From Paulinella micropora (taxonomy: Eukaryota > Cercozoa > Imbricatea > Euglyphida): a DNA stretch of 22,231 bases. The DNA lies in contig BJOX01000078.1 of NCBI GenBank assembly GCA_009731375.1, forward strand, positions 701,143 through 723,373, written 5' to 3'. Below the pieces are notes generated by a model. That model did no database searches and was not told where the DNA came from. It saw nothing but the letters and a program-made list of their open reading frames with translations. The translations under genes were made by a program, and so were the position numbers. Positions 8,798 to 16,880 of this stretch are shown piece after piece; the first letter of the stretch is position 1; each line of letters opens with the position of its first letter.

Positions 8798-8803
8798 TTG
8801 CGA

Positions 8804-9027
8804 CATCTCATCTATCTATCTATCTATCTATCTGTCTATCCATCTATCTACCTATCTATCTAAGAGCCTTCGATACCACGGCCTGCGGGAAACCGCAAGG
8901 TGCAGCAGGCGAGGTAGCGCTCGTCGGATGGTAAAAACTCGAAGGATATGGTCACGCAGGGAACAATAGGTAACCCGCAGCCAAATCCCTTCTTGTGAGG
9001 CTACCCCGCGCACGGCTCCTAATCGGT
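8804..9027. repeat. inverted copy of the tandem unit, forming a palindrome
   Basis: The segment is the reverse complement of the 5' part of the 496-bp unit, from GACATCTCATC to AATCGGT. With the third copy (8586-8797) it forms a palindrome of about 210 bp per arm with a very short centre at about 8795-8804. Confidence 0.8.
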
Positions 9028-9419
9028 TGGCTACCGCTGCTCCGCTAAGCGGACCCGGTAGTCATCTGTCGCCGCTGTCCAGTGGTAGCCTCAGAGACTA
9101 GACGGGAGTGGGATGTTCCTGTGTGCGGGTAGGCACATAAGCAGGGAGATCTTAAGGTATCTTCCGGTCGCCGCGAAAGAGGTCGCCTTGGATTAAGCTC
9201 GAGGGTTGGTGTACCCCTCGGGCCCGAGCCTTGGCGGGGCACGTGATCACGGACACGTGTCTTGAACCAGTCTGAGCCCTCCAGCCAGGGAGGGTTCAGA
9301 CTGCATAAATTCGGAGCGTGCTCCTTCGCAGTCCGCTAGCCAGTCGCCGATTGGCGGCGGGGTGGAATAGATACCTATGTCTTCGGATATGTAGAGCTGA
9401 TAGACCAAACATATCTATC
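9028..9419. mobile_element. unrecognised GC-rich transposon-like segment
   Basis: About 390 bp of unique sequence continues from the inverted copy and ends at ACCAAACATATCTATC, where a TCTA tract begins. It has short hairpins (for example GCTGCTCCGCTAAGC, and the CCAGCCAGGGAGGGTTC region) but no convincing protein. It resembles the 3' untranslated end of a non-LTR element, but no family could be named. Confidence 0.35.
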
Positions 9420-9436
9420 TAGCGAGCTTCGGAGTC

Positions 9437-9497
9437 CAGTCGACCTATGGGGGACAGAAAGGCGGCACAAGCAGCTATCTATTTATCTGTCTGTCTT

Positions 9498-9542
<45 letters not shown>

Positions 9543-9594
9543 TTAGCTATGCCGGCCAGTCGACCTATGGGGGACAGAAAGGCGACACAAGCAG
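9437..9594 (+). CDS. two SYGGQ modules joined by an in-frame TCTA tract (5' truncated)
   Basis: Module 1 (9437-9474) lacks its 5' end and encodes [14 protein letters not shown] 72-nt TCTA-type tract (9475-9546) follows, then module 2 (9547-9594, [17 protein letters not shown]). The tract is 24 codons long and open in the module frame. No donor follows module 2: a TCTA tract and then unrelated sequence come next. No certain acceptor precedes module 1. It may be a damaged exon. Confidence 0.35.
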
Positions 9595-9619
9595 CTATCT
9601 ATCTACCTATCTATCTATC

Positions 9620-10295
9620 TATCTGACATCTCATCCATATGTGACCCCGTCGCGGCGATAAAGCGCGGCAACCAAACCTTTCTCCTTTTTCTTCTTGGGC
9701 TGACAACCCTGGCTTACACAAAGAGGCTTGCTTCCCCTAAGTTAAGCCGTAAGTTACAAAAACTACATGCGAAAACCTACCGACGCACCGCTATTCCCTC
9801 CGGAGTGGCCGCCGTCACCCTCCCAGTGCGTGCTCTGCACCGCCTGAACCCCTGGAGAAGATTTTGCTCATGTTCACCCTTACGAAGATCTTTCGGGCCT
9901 CCTCGAAAAGAAGAGTCCAAAAGCGTACGTCCATCCGGACTACAAGTCGCAACCCGGCATTATCAACCTGGATTCCACCCACTGTGTTGACGCCGAGACA
10001 TACTCTCATTTTGTCCATCGGACACGAAGTGCCCCGAAAGAACCAACCGAAAGAAGAAAACGCCTGGTATTGCCATCAACACCAAGCGAATGGAAAGGCA
10101 TTGAAGAAGAACTCCAATCCGCACTCCCTCTACTCTCCATTCCTAGATTGCCTTTTTCTTCAACGTCCTTCCTCCTCTTCTTTTTTCCAGAACACAGTCT
10201 ACCCGTGATTCCCATCCCGGACACATGCACAGTACACAAATTACTGTTTGATGTGAAACTGCGTTCCTTTGCAAGGACTACATTCCTTTGCGACA
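9620..10295. mobile_element. transposon-like segment related to the 496-bp unit (inverted)
   Basis: The part at about 10138-10295 is the reverse complement of the purine-rich half of the 496-bp unit (7800-7985), ending again in GACATCTCATC plus TCTA. Upstream (9640-10137) is unique sequence. The + strand frames 9805-9990 and 9864-10208 are open and Arg/Ser/Pro-rich, with no motif I recognise. It may be a longer copy of the same element. Confidence 0.45.
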
Positions 10296-10299
10296 TCTC

Positions 10300-10343
<44 letters not shown>

Positions 10344-10354
10344 CTATGTATCTA

Positions 10355-10449
<95 letters not shown>
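10296..10449. repeat. (TCTA)n microsatellite
   Basis: A nearly pure TCTA tract joins the transposon-like segment to an SYGGQ module with no TAG acceptor between them. Confidence 0.95.
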
Positions 10450-10453
<4 letters not shown>

Positions 10454-10498
10454 GGCGGCCAGTCGACCTATGGGGGACAGAAAAGGCCACACAAGCAG
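10450..10498 (+). pseudogene. SYGGQ module with a 1-nt insertion
   Basis: The module has GAAAAGGCC where intact copies have GAAAGGCG, so the frame is shifted (49 nt instead of 48). It has no TAG acceptor and no donor; TCTA repeats flank both sides. It is probably a decayed module. Confidence 0.55.
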
Positions 10499-10501
10499 CT
10501 G

Positions 10502-10544
<43 letters not shown>

Positions 10545-10545
10545 C

Positions 10546-10766
10546 TAGACTGTCGAACAGTCTCGAAACTCCATCTGCTTACTGGGCCCTCTGTAATGGA
10601 GGTGGGAGCTCGTTCTGCAAGGGGCGCTTATGGAACGAGCCCTGGCCCCGCCTGGTACTAGGAAGCTTTGGNNNNNNNNNNCTGGGCATCGGGTTAATAC
10701 TTTACCCACAGACTTCCTGGTTGACGAAATCAGAAGCTCCTTTTTTCTGACATTAGTCGATATTTC

Positions 10767-10768
<2 letters not shown>
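10546..10768 (+). mobile_element. retroelement-like family B, copy 1 (contains a 10-N gap)
   Basis: The sequence from TAGACTGTCGAACAGTC to TTAGTCGATATTTCAT matches 16881-17136. The gap at 10672-10681 falls where the other copy has about 40 bp, so the N run understates missing sequence. The 3' end passes straight into TCTA repeats. No protein domain is visible. Confidence 0.7.
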
Positions 10769-10838
<70 letters not shown>

Positions 10839-10859
10839 GTCTATCTATCTATCTATCTA
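10769..10859. repeat. (TCTA)n microsatellite ending in TAG
   Basis: A TCTA tract runs from the 3' end of family B copy 1 to CTATCTAG just before the next exon. It would supply that exon's acceptor. Confidence 0.95.
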
Positions 10860-10860
10860 G

Positions 10861-10931
10861 CTTTGGTGGCCAGTCGACCTATGGGGGACAGAAAGGCGAC
10901 ACAAGAAGCTGTCTATCTATCTATCTATCTA

Positions 10932-10994
<63 letters not shown>

Positions 10995-11070
10995 GCTATG
11001 GTGGCCAGTCGACCTATGGGGGACAGAAAGGCGACACAAGCAGCTATGGCGGACAGAAAGGTGGCAGCAG
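10861..11070 (+). CDS. exon of two SYGGQ modules bridged by an in-frame TCTA tract
   Basis: The acceptor CTATCTAG is followed by module 4 (10861-10908, starting C TTT GGT GGC CAG), an 87-nt TCTA tract and a full module (10996-11070) ending AGC AG before donor GTGCGTAAG. The whole is 210 nt and in phase 2 at both ends. The tract would be 88 nt if purely 4-nt periodic; one missing base (TCTACTATC) makes it 87 and keeps frame. An alternative is that only 10996-11070 is exonic, using the internal CTATCTAG. The last unit has GGTGGC (Gly-Gly) where others have Gly-Asp. Confidence 0.55.
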
Positions 11071-11123
11071 GTGCGTAAGTAAGTAAGTAATCAAGTAAGT
11101 AAGTAAGTAAGTAAGTCAGTAAG

Positions 11124-11180
<57 letters not shown>
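11071..11180. repeat. (GTAA)n followed by (TCTA)n, start of intron
   Basis: The donor GTGCGTAAG continues directly into GTAA units, then changes to TCTA units at about 11126. The same two-part structure forms whole introns further on. Here it is interrupted by family C. Confidence 0.9.
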
Positions 11181-11645
11181 CCTGGAGACGGTCTCTGCCA
11201 CTGGCAACTCAGCCTGGGGTTCAGATCTAACTATCTCCTACAATGACGATTTTGTGTCCGCCGTTAATCGCGCGCAGCGCAAGGGCTAAACAGGCAACCA
11301 ACTCCTGACCATGGCTGATGAAGTCGGGGCGTGATGCAAAGGGTTGATGAAGTCGGGGTTGTAGAAGGTAACTCACAACGAGCGTGAACTCCTGAAACCT
11401 CGACTTGCTCATGGCATCATCTCCTTAGGGCACACGCTCCTGGGGAGTGTTCTAGTGTTGTCCCGTATAGTTCAAAAGGGCTCGGCTACCTTTCGGCTTG
11501 AACTGGGCACAGACACCAACCACAGCGAGACAGTGGTTGGTGTGCAGCTTGGCCGGTGCTGAAAGTTCTTGTCCGGGGGTAGTATAGGAGGCCATGGCTT
11601 TTCAAGCTAAGCCACGCCCATAGATTAAACATTAAACATTAAACA
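11181..11645. mobile_element. retroelement-like family C with ATTAAAC tail
   Basis: About 465 bp of unique sequence lies between two TCTA tracts. It ends with three ATTAAAC-like units (11628-11645) and then TCTA. Short tandem tails at the 3' end are usual in several non-LTR retroelement groups. It carries inner hairpins (for example GTTCAAAAGGGCTCGGC with TTTCGGCTTGAAC, and ACCAACCAC with GTGGTTGGT). No coding domain is visible. Confidence 0.45.
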
Positions 11646-11694
<49 letters not shown>

Positions 11695-11708
11695 GTCTGT
11701 CTATCTAG

Positions 11709-11747
11709 CGACTCAAGCAGCTATGGCGGACAGAAAGGTGACAGCAG
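11709..11747 (+). CDS. short exon, [12 protein letters not shown]
   Basis: The 39-nt exon lies between CTATCTAG and donor GTGCGTAAG, in phase 2 at both ends. It is a 5'-shortened version of the 75-nt exon, keeping the second YGGQKGD unit. GGT GAC replaces GGC GAC, a synonymous change. Confidence 0.6.
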
Positions 11748-11798
11748 GTGCGTAAGTAAGTAAGTACGTAAGTAAGTAAGTACGTAAGTAAGTAAGTA

Positions 11799-11887
<89 letters not shown>

Positions 11888-11888
11888 G

Positions 11889-11937
11889 CTATGGCGGCCA
11901 GTCGACCTATGGGGGACAGAAAAGGCGACACAAGCAG
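11889..11937 (+). pseudogene. SYGGQ module with a 1-nt insertion
   Basis: After CTATCTAG comes a 49-nt module with GAAAAGGCG, one A too many. Read in phase 2 it shifts and meets TAG at 12031. The 96-nt TCTA tract behind it nonetheless joins its 3' part in frame with the next module. It shares the extra A with 10450-10498. Confidence 0.55.
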
Positions 11938-12007
<70 letters not shown>

Positions 12008-12033
12008 GTCTGTCTATCTATCTATCTATCTAG

Positions 12034-12116
12034 CTATGGTGGCCAGTCGACCTATGGGGGACAGAAAGGCGACACAAGCAGCTATCTATCTGTCTATCTA
12101 TCTATCTATCTATCTG

Positions 12117-12155
<39 letters not shown>

Positions 12156-12252
12156 GTCTATCTATCTGTCTATCTAGCTATGGTGGCCAGTCGACCTATG
12201 GGGGACAGAAAGGCGACACAAGCAGCTATGGCGGACAGAAAGGCGACAGCAG
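12034..12252 (+). CDS. exon of two SYGGQ modules bridged by a 96-nt in-frame TCTA tract
   Basis: The acceptor CTATCTAG precedes module 8 (12034-12081), a TCTA tract (12082-12177) and a full 75-nt module (12178-12252), followed by donor GTGCGTAAG. The 219 nt are in phase 2 at both ends and have no stop, reading [17 protein letters not shown], about 32 residues of YLSI type, then [20 protein letters not shown] and QKGDS. If the internal CTATCTAG is used, only the last 75 nt are exonic. The YLSI segment is far more hydrophobic than the rest. Confidence 0.6.
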
Positions 12253-12300
12253 GTGCGTAAGTAAGTAAGTAAGTAAGTAAGTAAGTTATCTATCTATCTA

Positions 12301-12344
<44 letters not shown>

Positions 12345-12383
12345 CATCTATCTATCTATCTGTCTATCTATCTATCTATCTAG
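12253..12383 (+). other. 131-nt intron made of two microsatellites
   Basis: It begins with GTGCGTAAGTAAG and further GTAA units, changes to TCTA units, and ends in CTATCTAG. Apart from the first few bases it contains only these two repeats. It joins two phase-2 exons. Confidence 0.65.
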
Positions 12384-12458
12384 CTATGGTGGCCAGTCGA
12401 CCTATGGGGGACAGAAAGGAGACACAAGCAGCTATGGCGGACAGAAAGGCGACAGCAG
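12384..12458 (+). CDS. 75-nt SYGGQ exon
   Basis: It lies between CTATCTAG and GTGCGTAAG, in phase 2 at both ends. It encodes 25 residues: [15 protein letters not shown], then [16 protein letters not shown] replaces GGC GAC in the first unit, a silent difference shared with 12616-12699. Confidence 0.7.
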
Positions 12459-12487
12459 GTGCGTAAGTAAGTAAGTAAGTAAGTAAG

Positions 12488-12545
<58 letters not shown>

Positions 12546-12554
12546 GTCTATCTG

Positions 12555-12614
<60 letters not shown>

Positions 12615-12615
12615 G
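12459..12615 (+). other. 157-nt intron made of two microsatellites
   Basis: Same structure as the previous intron: GTGCGTAAG, GTAA units, then TCTA units with a few TGTC variants, ending in CTATCTAG. Confidence 0.65.
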
Positions 12616-12699
12616 CTATGGTGGCCAGTCGACCTATGGGGGACAGAAAGGAGACACAAGCAGCTATGGCGGCTATGGCGGACAGAAAGGCGACAGCAG
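12616..12699 (+). CDS. 84-nt SYGGQ exon with a 9-nt in-frame duplication
   Basis: As the 75-nt exons, but CTATGGCGG is duplicated (12664-12681), adding Tyr-Gly-Gly. The phase stays 2 at both ends and donor GTGCGTAAG follows. A length change of exactly three codons is what a coding repeat would tolerate. Confidence 0.7.
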
Positions 12700-12737
12700 G
12701 TGCGTAAGTAAGTTAAGTAAGTAAGTAAGTCAGTAAG

Positions 12738-12799
<62 letters not shown>

Positions 12800-12821
12800 G
12801 TCTATCTGTCTATCTATCTAG
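12700..12821 (+). other. 122-nt intron made of two microsatellites
   Basis: GTGCGTAAG with GTAA units (including one GTTAA and one GTCA) changes to TCTA and ends in CTATCTAG. Confidence 0.65.
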
Positions 12822-12896
12822 CTATGGTGGTCAGTCGACCTATGGGGGACAGAAAGGCGACACAAGCAGCTATGGCGGACAGAAAGGCGACAGCAG
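12822..12896 (+). CDS. 75-nt SYGGQ exon
   Basis: Phase 2 at both ends, between CTATCTAG and GTGCGTAAG. GGT GGT replaces GGT GGC, a silent difference. It is the first copy of the 507/515-bp higher-order repeat continued at 13329 and 13844. Confidence 0.7.
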
Positions 12897-13189
12897 GTGC
12901 GTAAGTAAGTAAGTAAGTAAGTAAGTATGTATGTAAGTAAGTATGTACGTATGTATGTATGTATGTATGTATGTATGTATGTATGTATGTATGTATGCAT
13001 GTACCATCAACGGTGGCCAATCCTCCCAGTCTACCTATGTATGTATGTATGTATGTATGTATGTATGTATGTATGTATGTATGTATGTATGTATGAATGT
13101 ATGTATGTATGTATGTATGTATGTATGTATGTATGCATGTAGCATCAACGGTGGCCAATCCTCCCAGTCTACCTATGTATGTATGTATG

Positions 13190-13207
13190 ACAGAAAGGCG
13201 ACAGCAG
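13190..13207 (+). pseudogene. orphan 3' end of the SYGGQ exon with an intact donor
   Basis: ACAGAAAGGCGACAGCAG is directly followed by GTGCGTAAG, but TATG repeats stand where the rest of the exon should be. It appears that TATG expanded inside the ACCTATGGG part of the module and replaced it. A duplicate lies at 13705-13722. No acceptor is close. Confidence 0.6.
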
Positions 13208-13240
13208 GTGCGTAAGTAAGTAAGTAAGTAAGTCAGTAAG

Positions 13241-13314
<74 letters not shown>

Positions 13315-13328
13315 GTCTATCTATCTAG

Positions 13329-13403
13329 CTATGGTGGCCAGTCGACCTATGGGGGACAGAAAGGCGACACAAGCAGCTATGGCGGACAGAAAGGCGACAG
13401 CAG
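13329..13403 (+). CDS. 75-nt SYGGQ exon
   Basis: Between CTATCTAG and GTGCGTAAG, in phase 2 at both ends, with the standard module sequence. Second copy of the roughly 510-bp unit. Confidence 0.7.
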
Positions 13404-13704
13404 GTGCGTAAGTAAGTAAGTAAGTAAGTATGTAAGTAAGTATGTACGTATGTATGTATGTATGTATGTATGTATGTATGTATGTATGTATGTATGTATG
13501 TATGTATGTATGCATGTACCATCAACGGTGGCCAATCCTCCCAGTCTACCTATGTATGTATGTATGTATGTATGTATGTATGTATGCATGTATGTATGTA
13601 TGTATGTATGAATGTATGTATGTATGTATGTATGTATGTATGTATGTATGCATGTAGCATCAACGGTGGCCAATCCTCCCAGTCTACCTATGTATGTATG
13701 TATG

Positions 13705-13722
13705 ACAGAAAGGCGACAGCAG
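13705..13722 (+). pseudogene. second orphan 3' end of the SYGGQ exon
   Basis: Same as 13190-13207, shifted by 515 bp through the higher-order duplication. The donor GTGCGTAAG is intact. Confidence 0.6.
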
Positions 13723-13755
13723 GTGCGTAAGTAAGTAAGTAAGTAAGTCAGTAAG

Positions 13756-13829
<74 letters not shown>

Positions 13830-13843
13830 GTCTATCTATCTAG

Positions 13844-13918
13844 CTATGGTGGCCAGTCGACCTATGGGGGACAGAAAGGCGACACAAGCAGCTATGGCGG
13901 ACAGAAAGGCGACAGCAG
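13844..13918 (+). CDS. 75-nt SYGGQ exon, last of the series
   Basis: Between CTATCTAG and GTGCGTAAG, in phase 2 at both ends, and identical by eye to 13329-13403. Downstream, no further full SYGGQ exon is seen before the related exon at 15825. Confidence 0.7.
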
Positions 13919-14934
13919 GTGCGTAAGTAAGTAAGTAAGTAAGTATGTAAGTAAGTATGTACGTATGTATGTATGTATGTATGTATGTATGTATGTATGT
14001 ATGTATGTATGTATGTATGTATGTATGCATGTACCATCAACGGTGGCCAATCCTCCCAGTCTACCTATGTATGTATGTATGTATGTATGTATGAATGTAT
14101 GCATGTATGCATGTACCATCAACGGTGGCCACATCCTCCCATTCTACCTATGTATGTATGTATGTATGTATGTATGTATGTATGTATGAATGTATGTATG
14201 TATGTATGCATGTACCATCAACGGTGGCCAATCCTCCCAGTCTACCTATGTATGTATGTATGTATGTATGTATGTATGTATGTATGTATGTATGTATGTA
14301 TGTATGCATGTACCATCAACGGTGGCCAATCCTCCCAGTCTACCTATGTATGTATGTATGTATGTATGTATGTATGTATGTATGTATGTATGTATGAATG
14401 TATGTATGAATGTATGCATGTAGCATCAACGGTGGCCAATCCTCCCGTCTACCTATGTATGTATGTATGTATGTATGTATGAATGAATGTATGTATGTAT
14501 GAATGTATGTATGTATGTATGCATGTACCATCAACGGTGGCCACATCCTCCCAGTCTACCTATGTATGTATGTATGTATGTATGTATGTATGTATGAATG
14601 TATGCATGTATGAATGTATGTATGTATGTATGCATGTACCATCAACGGTGGCCAATCCTCCCAGTCTACCTATGTATGTATGTATGTATGTATGTATGTA
14701 TGTATGTATGAATGAATGTATGTATGTATGCATGTATGTATGTATGAATGTATGTATGTATGTATACATGTACCATCGGCGGTGGCCAATCCTCCCAGTC
14801 TACCTATGTATGTATGTATGTATGTATGTATGTATGTATGTATGTATGTATGCATGTATGTATGTATGTATGTATGTATGTATGTATGCATGTATGTATG
14901 TATGTATGTATGTATGTGTATGCGCTTATCACAC

Positions 14935-15270
14935 AGCTCTGACAAAAGGGCAATGATATATATATATGTATATATATATATATGTATATATCAATGATGC
15001 GACACAAAAAAAGTGTATGTACACATATGTATCTATGTATCTATCTATGTATGTATGTATTATGGCGGCCATGTATGTATTTATGTATGTATATGTATGT
15101 ATGTATGTATGTATATATCTATCTAGCTATGTATGTATGTATGTATGTATCTCAATCAAGCTACGGCGATTGTATCTATGTATCTTGTATCTATTTATCT
15201 ATGTATGTATAATTGAATCTACGTATCTATGTATCTATCTATGTATCTATCCATGTATCTATGTACGTAG
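14935..15270. repeat. (TA)n, (TATG)n and mixed TATC/TATG tracts with exon scraps
   Basis: After a short unique piece (14925-14953) come TA/TATG repeats (about 14954-14992), then mixed TATC/TATG units. TATGGCGGCCATG at about 15061 and TCAAGCTACGGCGATTG at about 15156 look like scraps of SYGG modules. No intact exon is visible. Confidence 0.75.
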
Positions 15271-15724
15271 CTACGACGGGCAGAAGTTATCTATTGATCT
15301 ATGTATGTATAATTGAATCTACGTATCTATGTATGTATCTATGTATCTATCTATGTATCTATCTATGTATCTATGTAGGTAGCTACGACAGGCAGAAGGT
15401 GTCTATTTATCTATGTATGTATAATTGAATCTACGTATCTATGTATGTATCTATGTATCTATCTATGTATCTATGTATCTATGTACGTAGCTACGACAGG
15501 CAGAAGGTATCTATTTATCTATGTATGTATAATTTTAATTGTATCTATGTATCTATGTTTCTATCTATGTTTCTATCTATGTATCTATGTATCTATGTAC
15601 GCAGCTACGACGGTCAGAAGGTATCTATTTATCTATGTATGTATAATTGAATCTACGTATCTATGTATCTATGTATCTATCTATGTATTTATGTATCTAT
15701 GTACGTAGCTACGACAGGCAGAAG
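15271..15724 (+). repeat. five SYDGQK micro-units in a 104-114 bp tandem array
   Basis: A 16-nt unit, CTACGACGGTCAGAAG or close variants, stands at 15271, 15383, 15491, 15605 and 15709. Each follows GTAG or GCAG; four are followed by GTATC or GTGTC, the first by TTATC. TATC/TATG sequence and a conserved TATAATTGAATCTACG or TATAATTTTAATTG piece fill the gaps. As micro-exons each would enter in phase 2 and leave in phase 0, so only groups of three keep frame. They may be skipped or decayed exons. Confidence 0.6.
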
Positions 15725-15824
15725 GTATCTATTTATCTATATATGTATAATTGAATCTACGTATCTATGTATGTATCTATGTATCTATCTATGTATCTAT
15801 GTATCTATGTATCTATCTACGCAG

Positions 15825-15869
15825 CTATGGCGGGCAGAAGGCCGGCGATAAGTACAGCACTAGCAGCAG
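15825..15869 (+). CDS. candidate exon, SYGGQKAGDKYSTSS
   Basis: The 45-nt exon follows CTACGCAG and ends AGC AG before GTCCAC. It is in phase 2 at both ends and continues the YGGQK theme. The donor here is poor, but two 3'-half copies at 15988 and 16104 have GTAGATCCAC at the same place, so this copy seems to have lost four bases (GTAG or equivalent) at the donor. Confidence 0.5.
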
Positions 15870-15927
15870 GTCCACATCTATCTATCTGCCTATCTGTCTA
15901 TCTATCTATCTATCTATCTATATATCA

Positions 15928-15965
<38 letters not shown>

Positions 15966-15987
15966 TTATCTACCTATCTATCTACCT

Positions 15988-16040
15988 GGCGATAAGTACA
16001 GCACTAGCAGCAGGTAGATCCACATCTATCTATCTATCTG

Positions 16041-16076
<36 letters not shown>

Positions 16077-16129
16077 CCTATCTATCTACCTATCTATCTA
16101 CCCGGCGATAAGTGCAGCACTAGCAGCAG
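15988..16129 (+). pseudogene. two 3'-half copies of the 15825 exon
   Basis: GGCGATAAGTACAGC through AGCAGCAG is repeated at 15988-16013 and (with TGC for TAC) at 16104-16129, each followed by GTAGATCCAC. The 5' halves are replaced by TCTA/TACC repeats, so no acceptor remains. Confidence 0.6.
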
Positions 16130-16161
16130 GTAGATCCACATCTATCTATCTATCTATCTGC

Positions 16162-16194
<33 letters not shown>

Positions 16195-16239
16195 CATCTA
16201 TCTATCTATCTATTTATCTATTTATCTATGTATCTATCC

Positions 16240-16315
<76 letters not shown>

Positions 16316-16363
16316 GTCTGTCTGTCTGTCTGTCTATCTGTCTATCTATCAATCTATCTATCA

Positions 16364-16451
<88 letters not shown>
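16130..16451. repeat. (TCTA)n microsatellite with TGTC interruptions
   Basis: About 320 bp of TCTA units with TTTA, TGTC and AATC variants lead straight into family B copy 2. Confidence 0.95.
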
Positions 16452-16591
16452 CTGGCCCCGCCTGGTACTGTATCAGTCCCTTCCGTGCAAACATCACGGC
16501 TTAGCTGGGCATCGGGTTAATACTTTACCCACAGACTTCCTGGTTGACGAAATCAGAAGCTCCTTTTTTCTGACATTAGTCGATATTTCAT
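16452..16591 (+). mobile_element. retroelement-like family B, copy 2 (5' truncated)
   Basis: It begins inside the family at CTGGCCCCGCCTGGTACT, lacks about 20 bp (AGGGAGCTTTGG region) and runs to TTAGTCGATATTTCAT. It is the only one of the three copies not followed by TCTA; it continues CAGTTGATCTTATC. Confidence 0.7.
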
Positions 16592-16880
16592 CAGTTGATC
16601 TTATCACTTACTCTACGAAGTGAACCAAGGCCACTTGAGGTGTCACTGACCCTCTCTTGGGCTTGATTTTTTGAAATGGGTGCCATCTGTCGACAGACAG
16701 AGAATTAGGGGATGGTGTGGGTGTGCTGGGCCCGTGGTGGGGTGCCTTATGTGTGCCTAGCCATACGCCTATAAGTCACATGCCGAAATAGCGACGGGAA
16801 GCACAATCCTGTTCCCTCAGGGTGCCCTTTCTCGCTTGTTGAGCCCGGAATAAAACCCACAGTGCTCTGTCGGTTTATAC
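16592..16880. other. unrecognised unique sequence between two family B copies
   Basis: About 290 bp with no repeat structure. Copies 2 and 3 of family B flank it in the same orientation, so it may be an internal or upstream part of the element. No convincing protein was seen. Confidence 0.4.

Larger units (their letters stand above)
12822..14040. repeat. higher-order tandem repeat of about 510 bp
   Basis: An exon, a GTAA/TATG tract, two INGGQSSQSTY fragments, an orphan exon end and a TCTA tract form a unit that starts at 12822, 13329 and 13844 (507 and 515 bp apart). The third copy diverges after its first INGGQSSQSTY fragment. Exon and intron were duplicated together. Confidence 0.85.
12897..14934. 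repeat. (TATG)n arrays with twelve INGGQSSQSTY-like fragments
   Basis: The GTAA donor tract turns into TATG units. A fragment reading ATC AAC GGT GGC CAA TCC then TCC CAG TCT ACC is embedded at about 13006, 13144, 13521, 13659, 14036, 14118, 14217, 14315, 14425, 14530, 14641 and 14775. Two copies have CACATCC for CAATCC, which shifts the frame. Spacings are 138, 138, 82, 99, 98, 110, 105, 111 and 134 nt within runs, so frame is not preserved. The fragments look like old exon pieces spread by the repeat; AG stands before only a few of them (13142, 13657, 14423). Confidence 0.8.

Noticed and set aside
9805-10208. Frames of 61 and 114 codons as a transposon protein
   Set aside because: No reverse transcriptase, endonuclease, gag zinc-finger or other motif could be seen, and overlapping frames on the other strand are equally open.
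13003-14808. TATG arrays with INGGQSSQSTY as one continuous coding exon
   Set aside because: Distances between fragments are not multiples of three and two copies carry a one-base insertion, unlike the TCTA-bridged modules.
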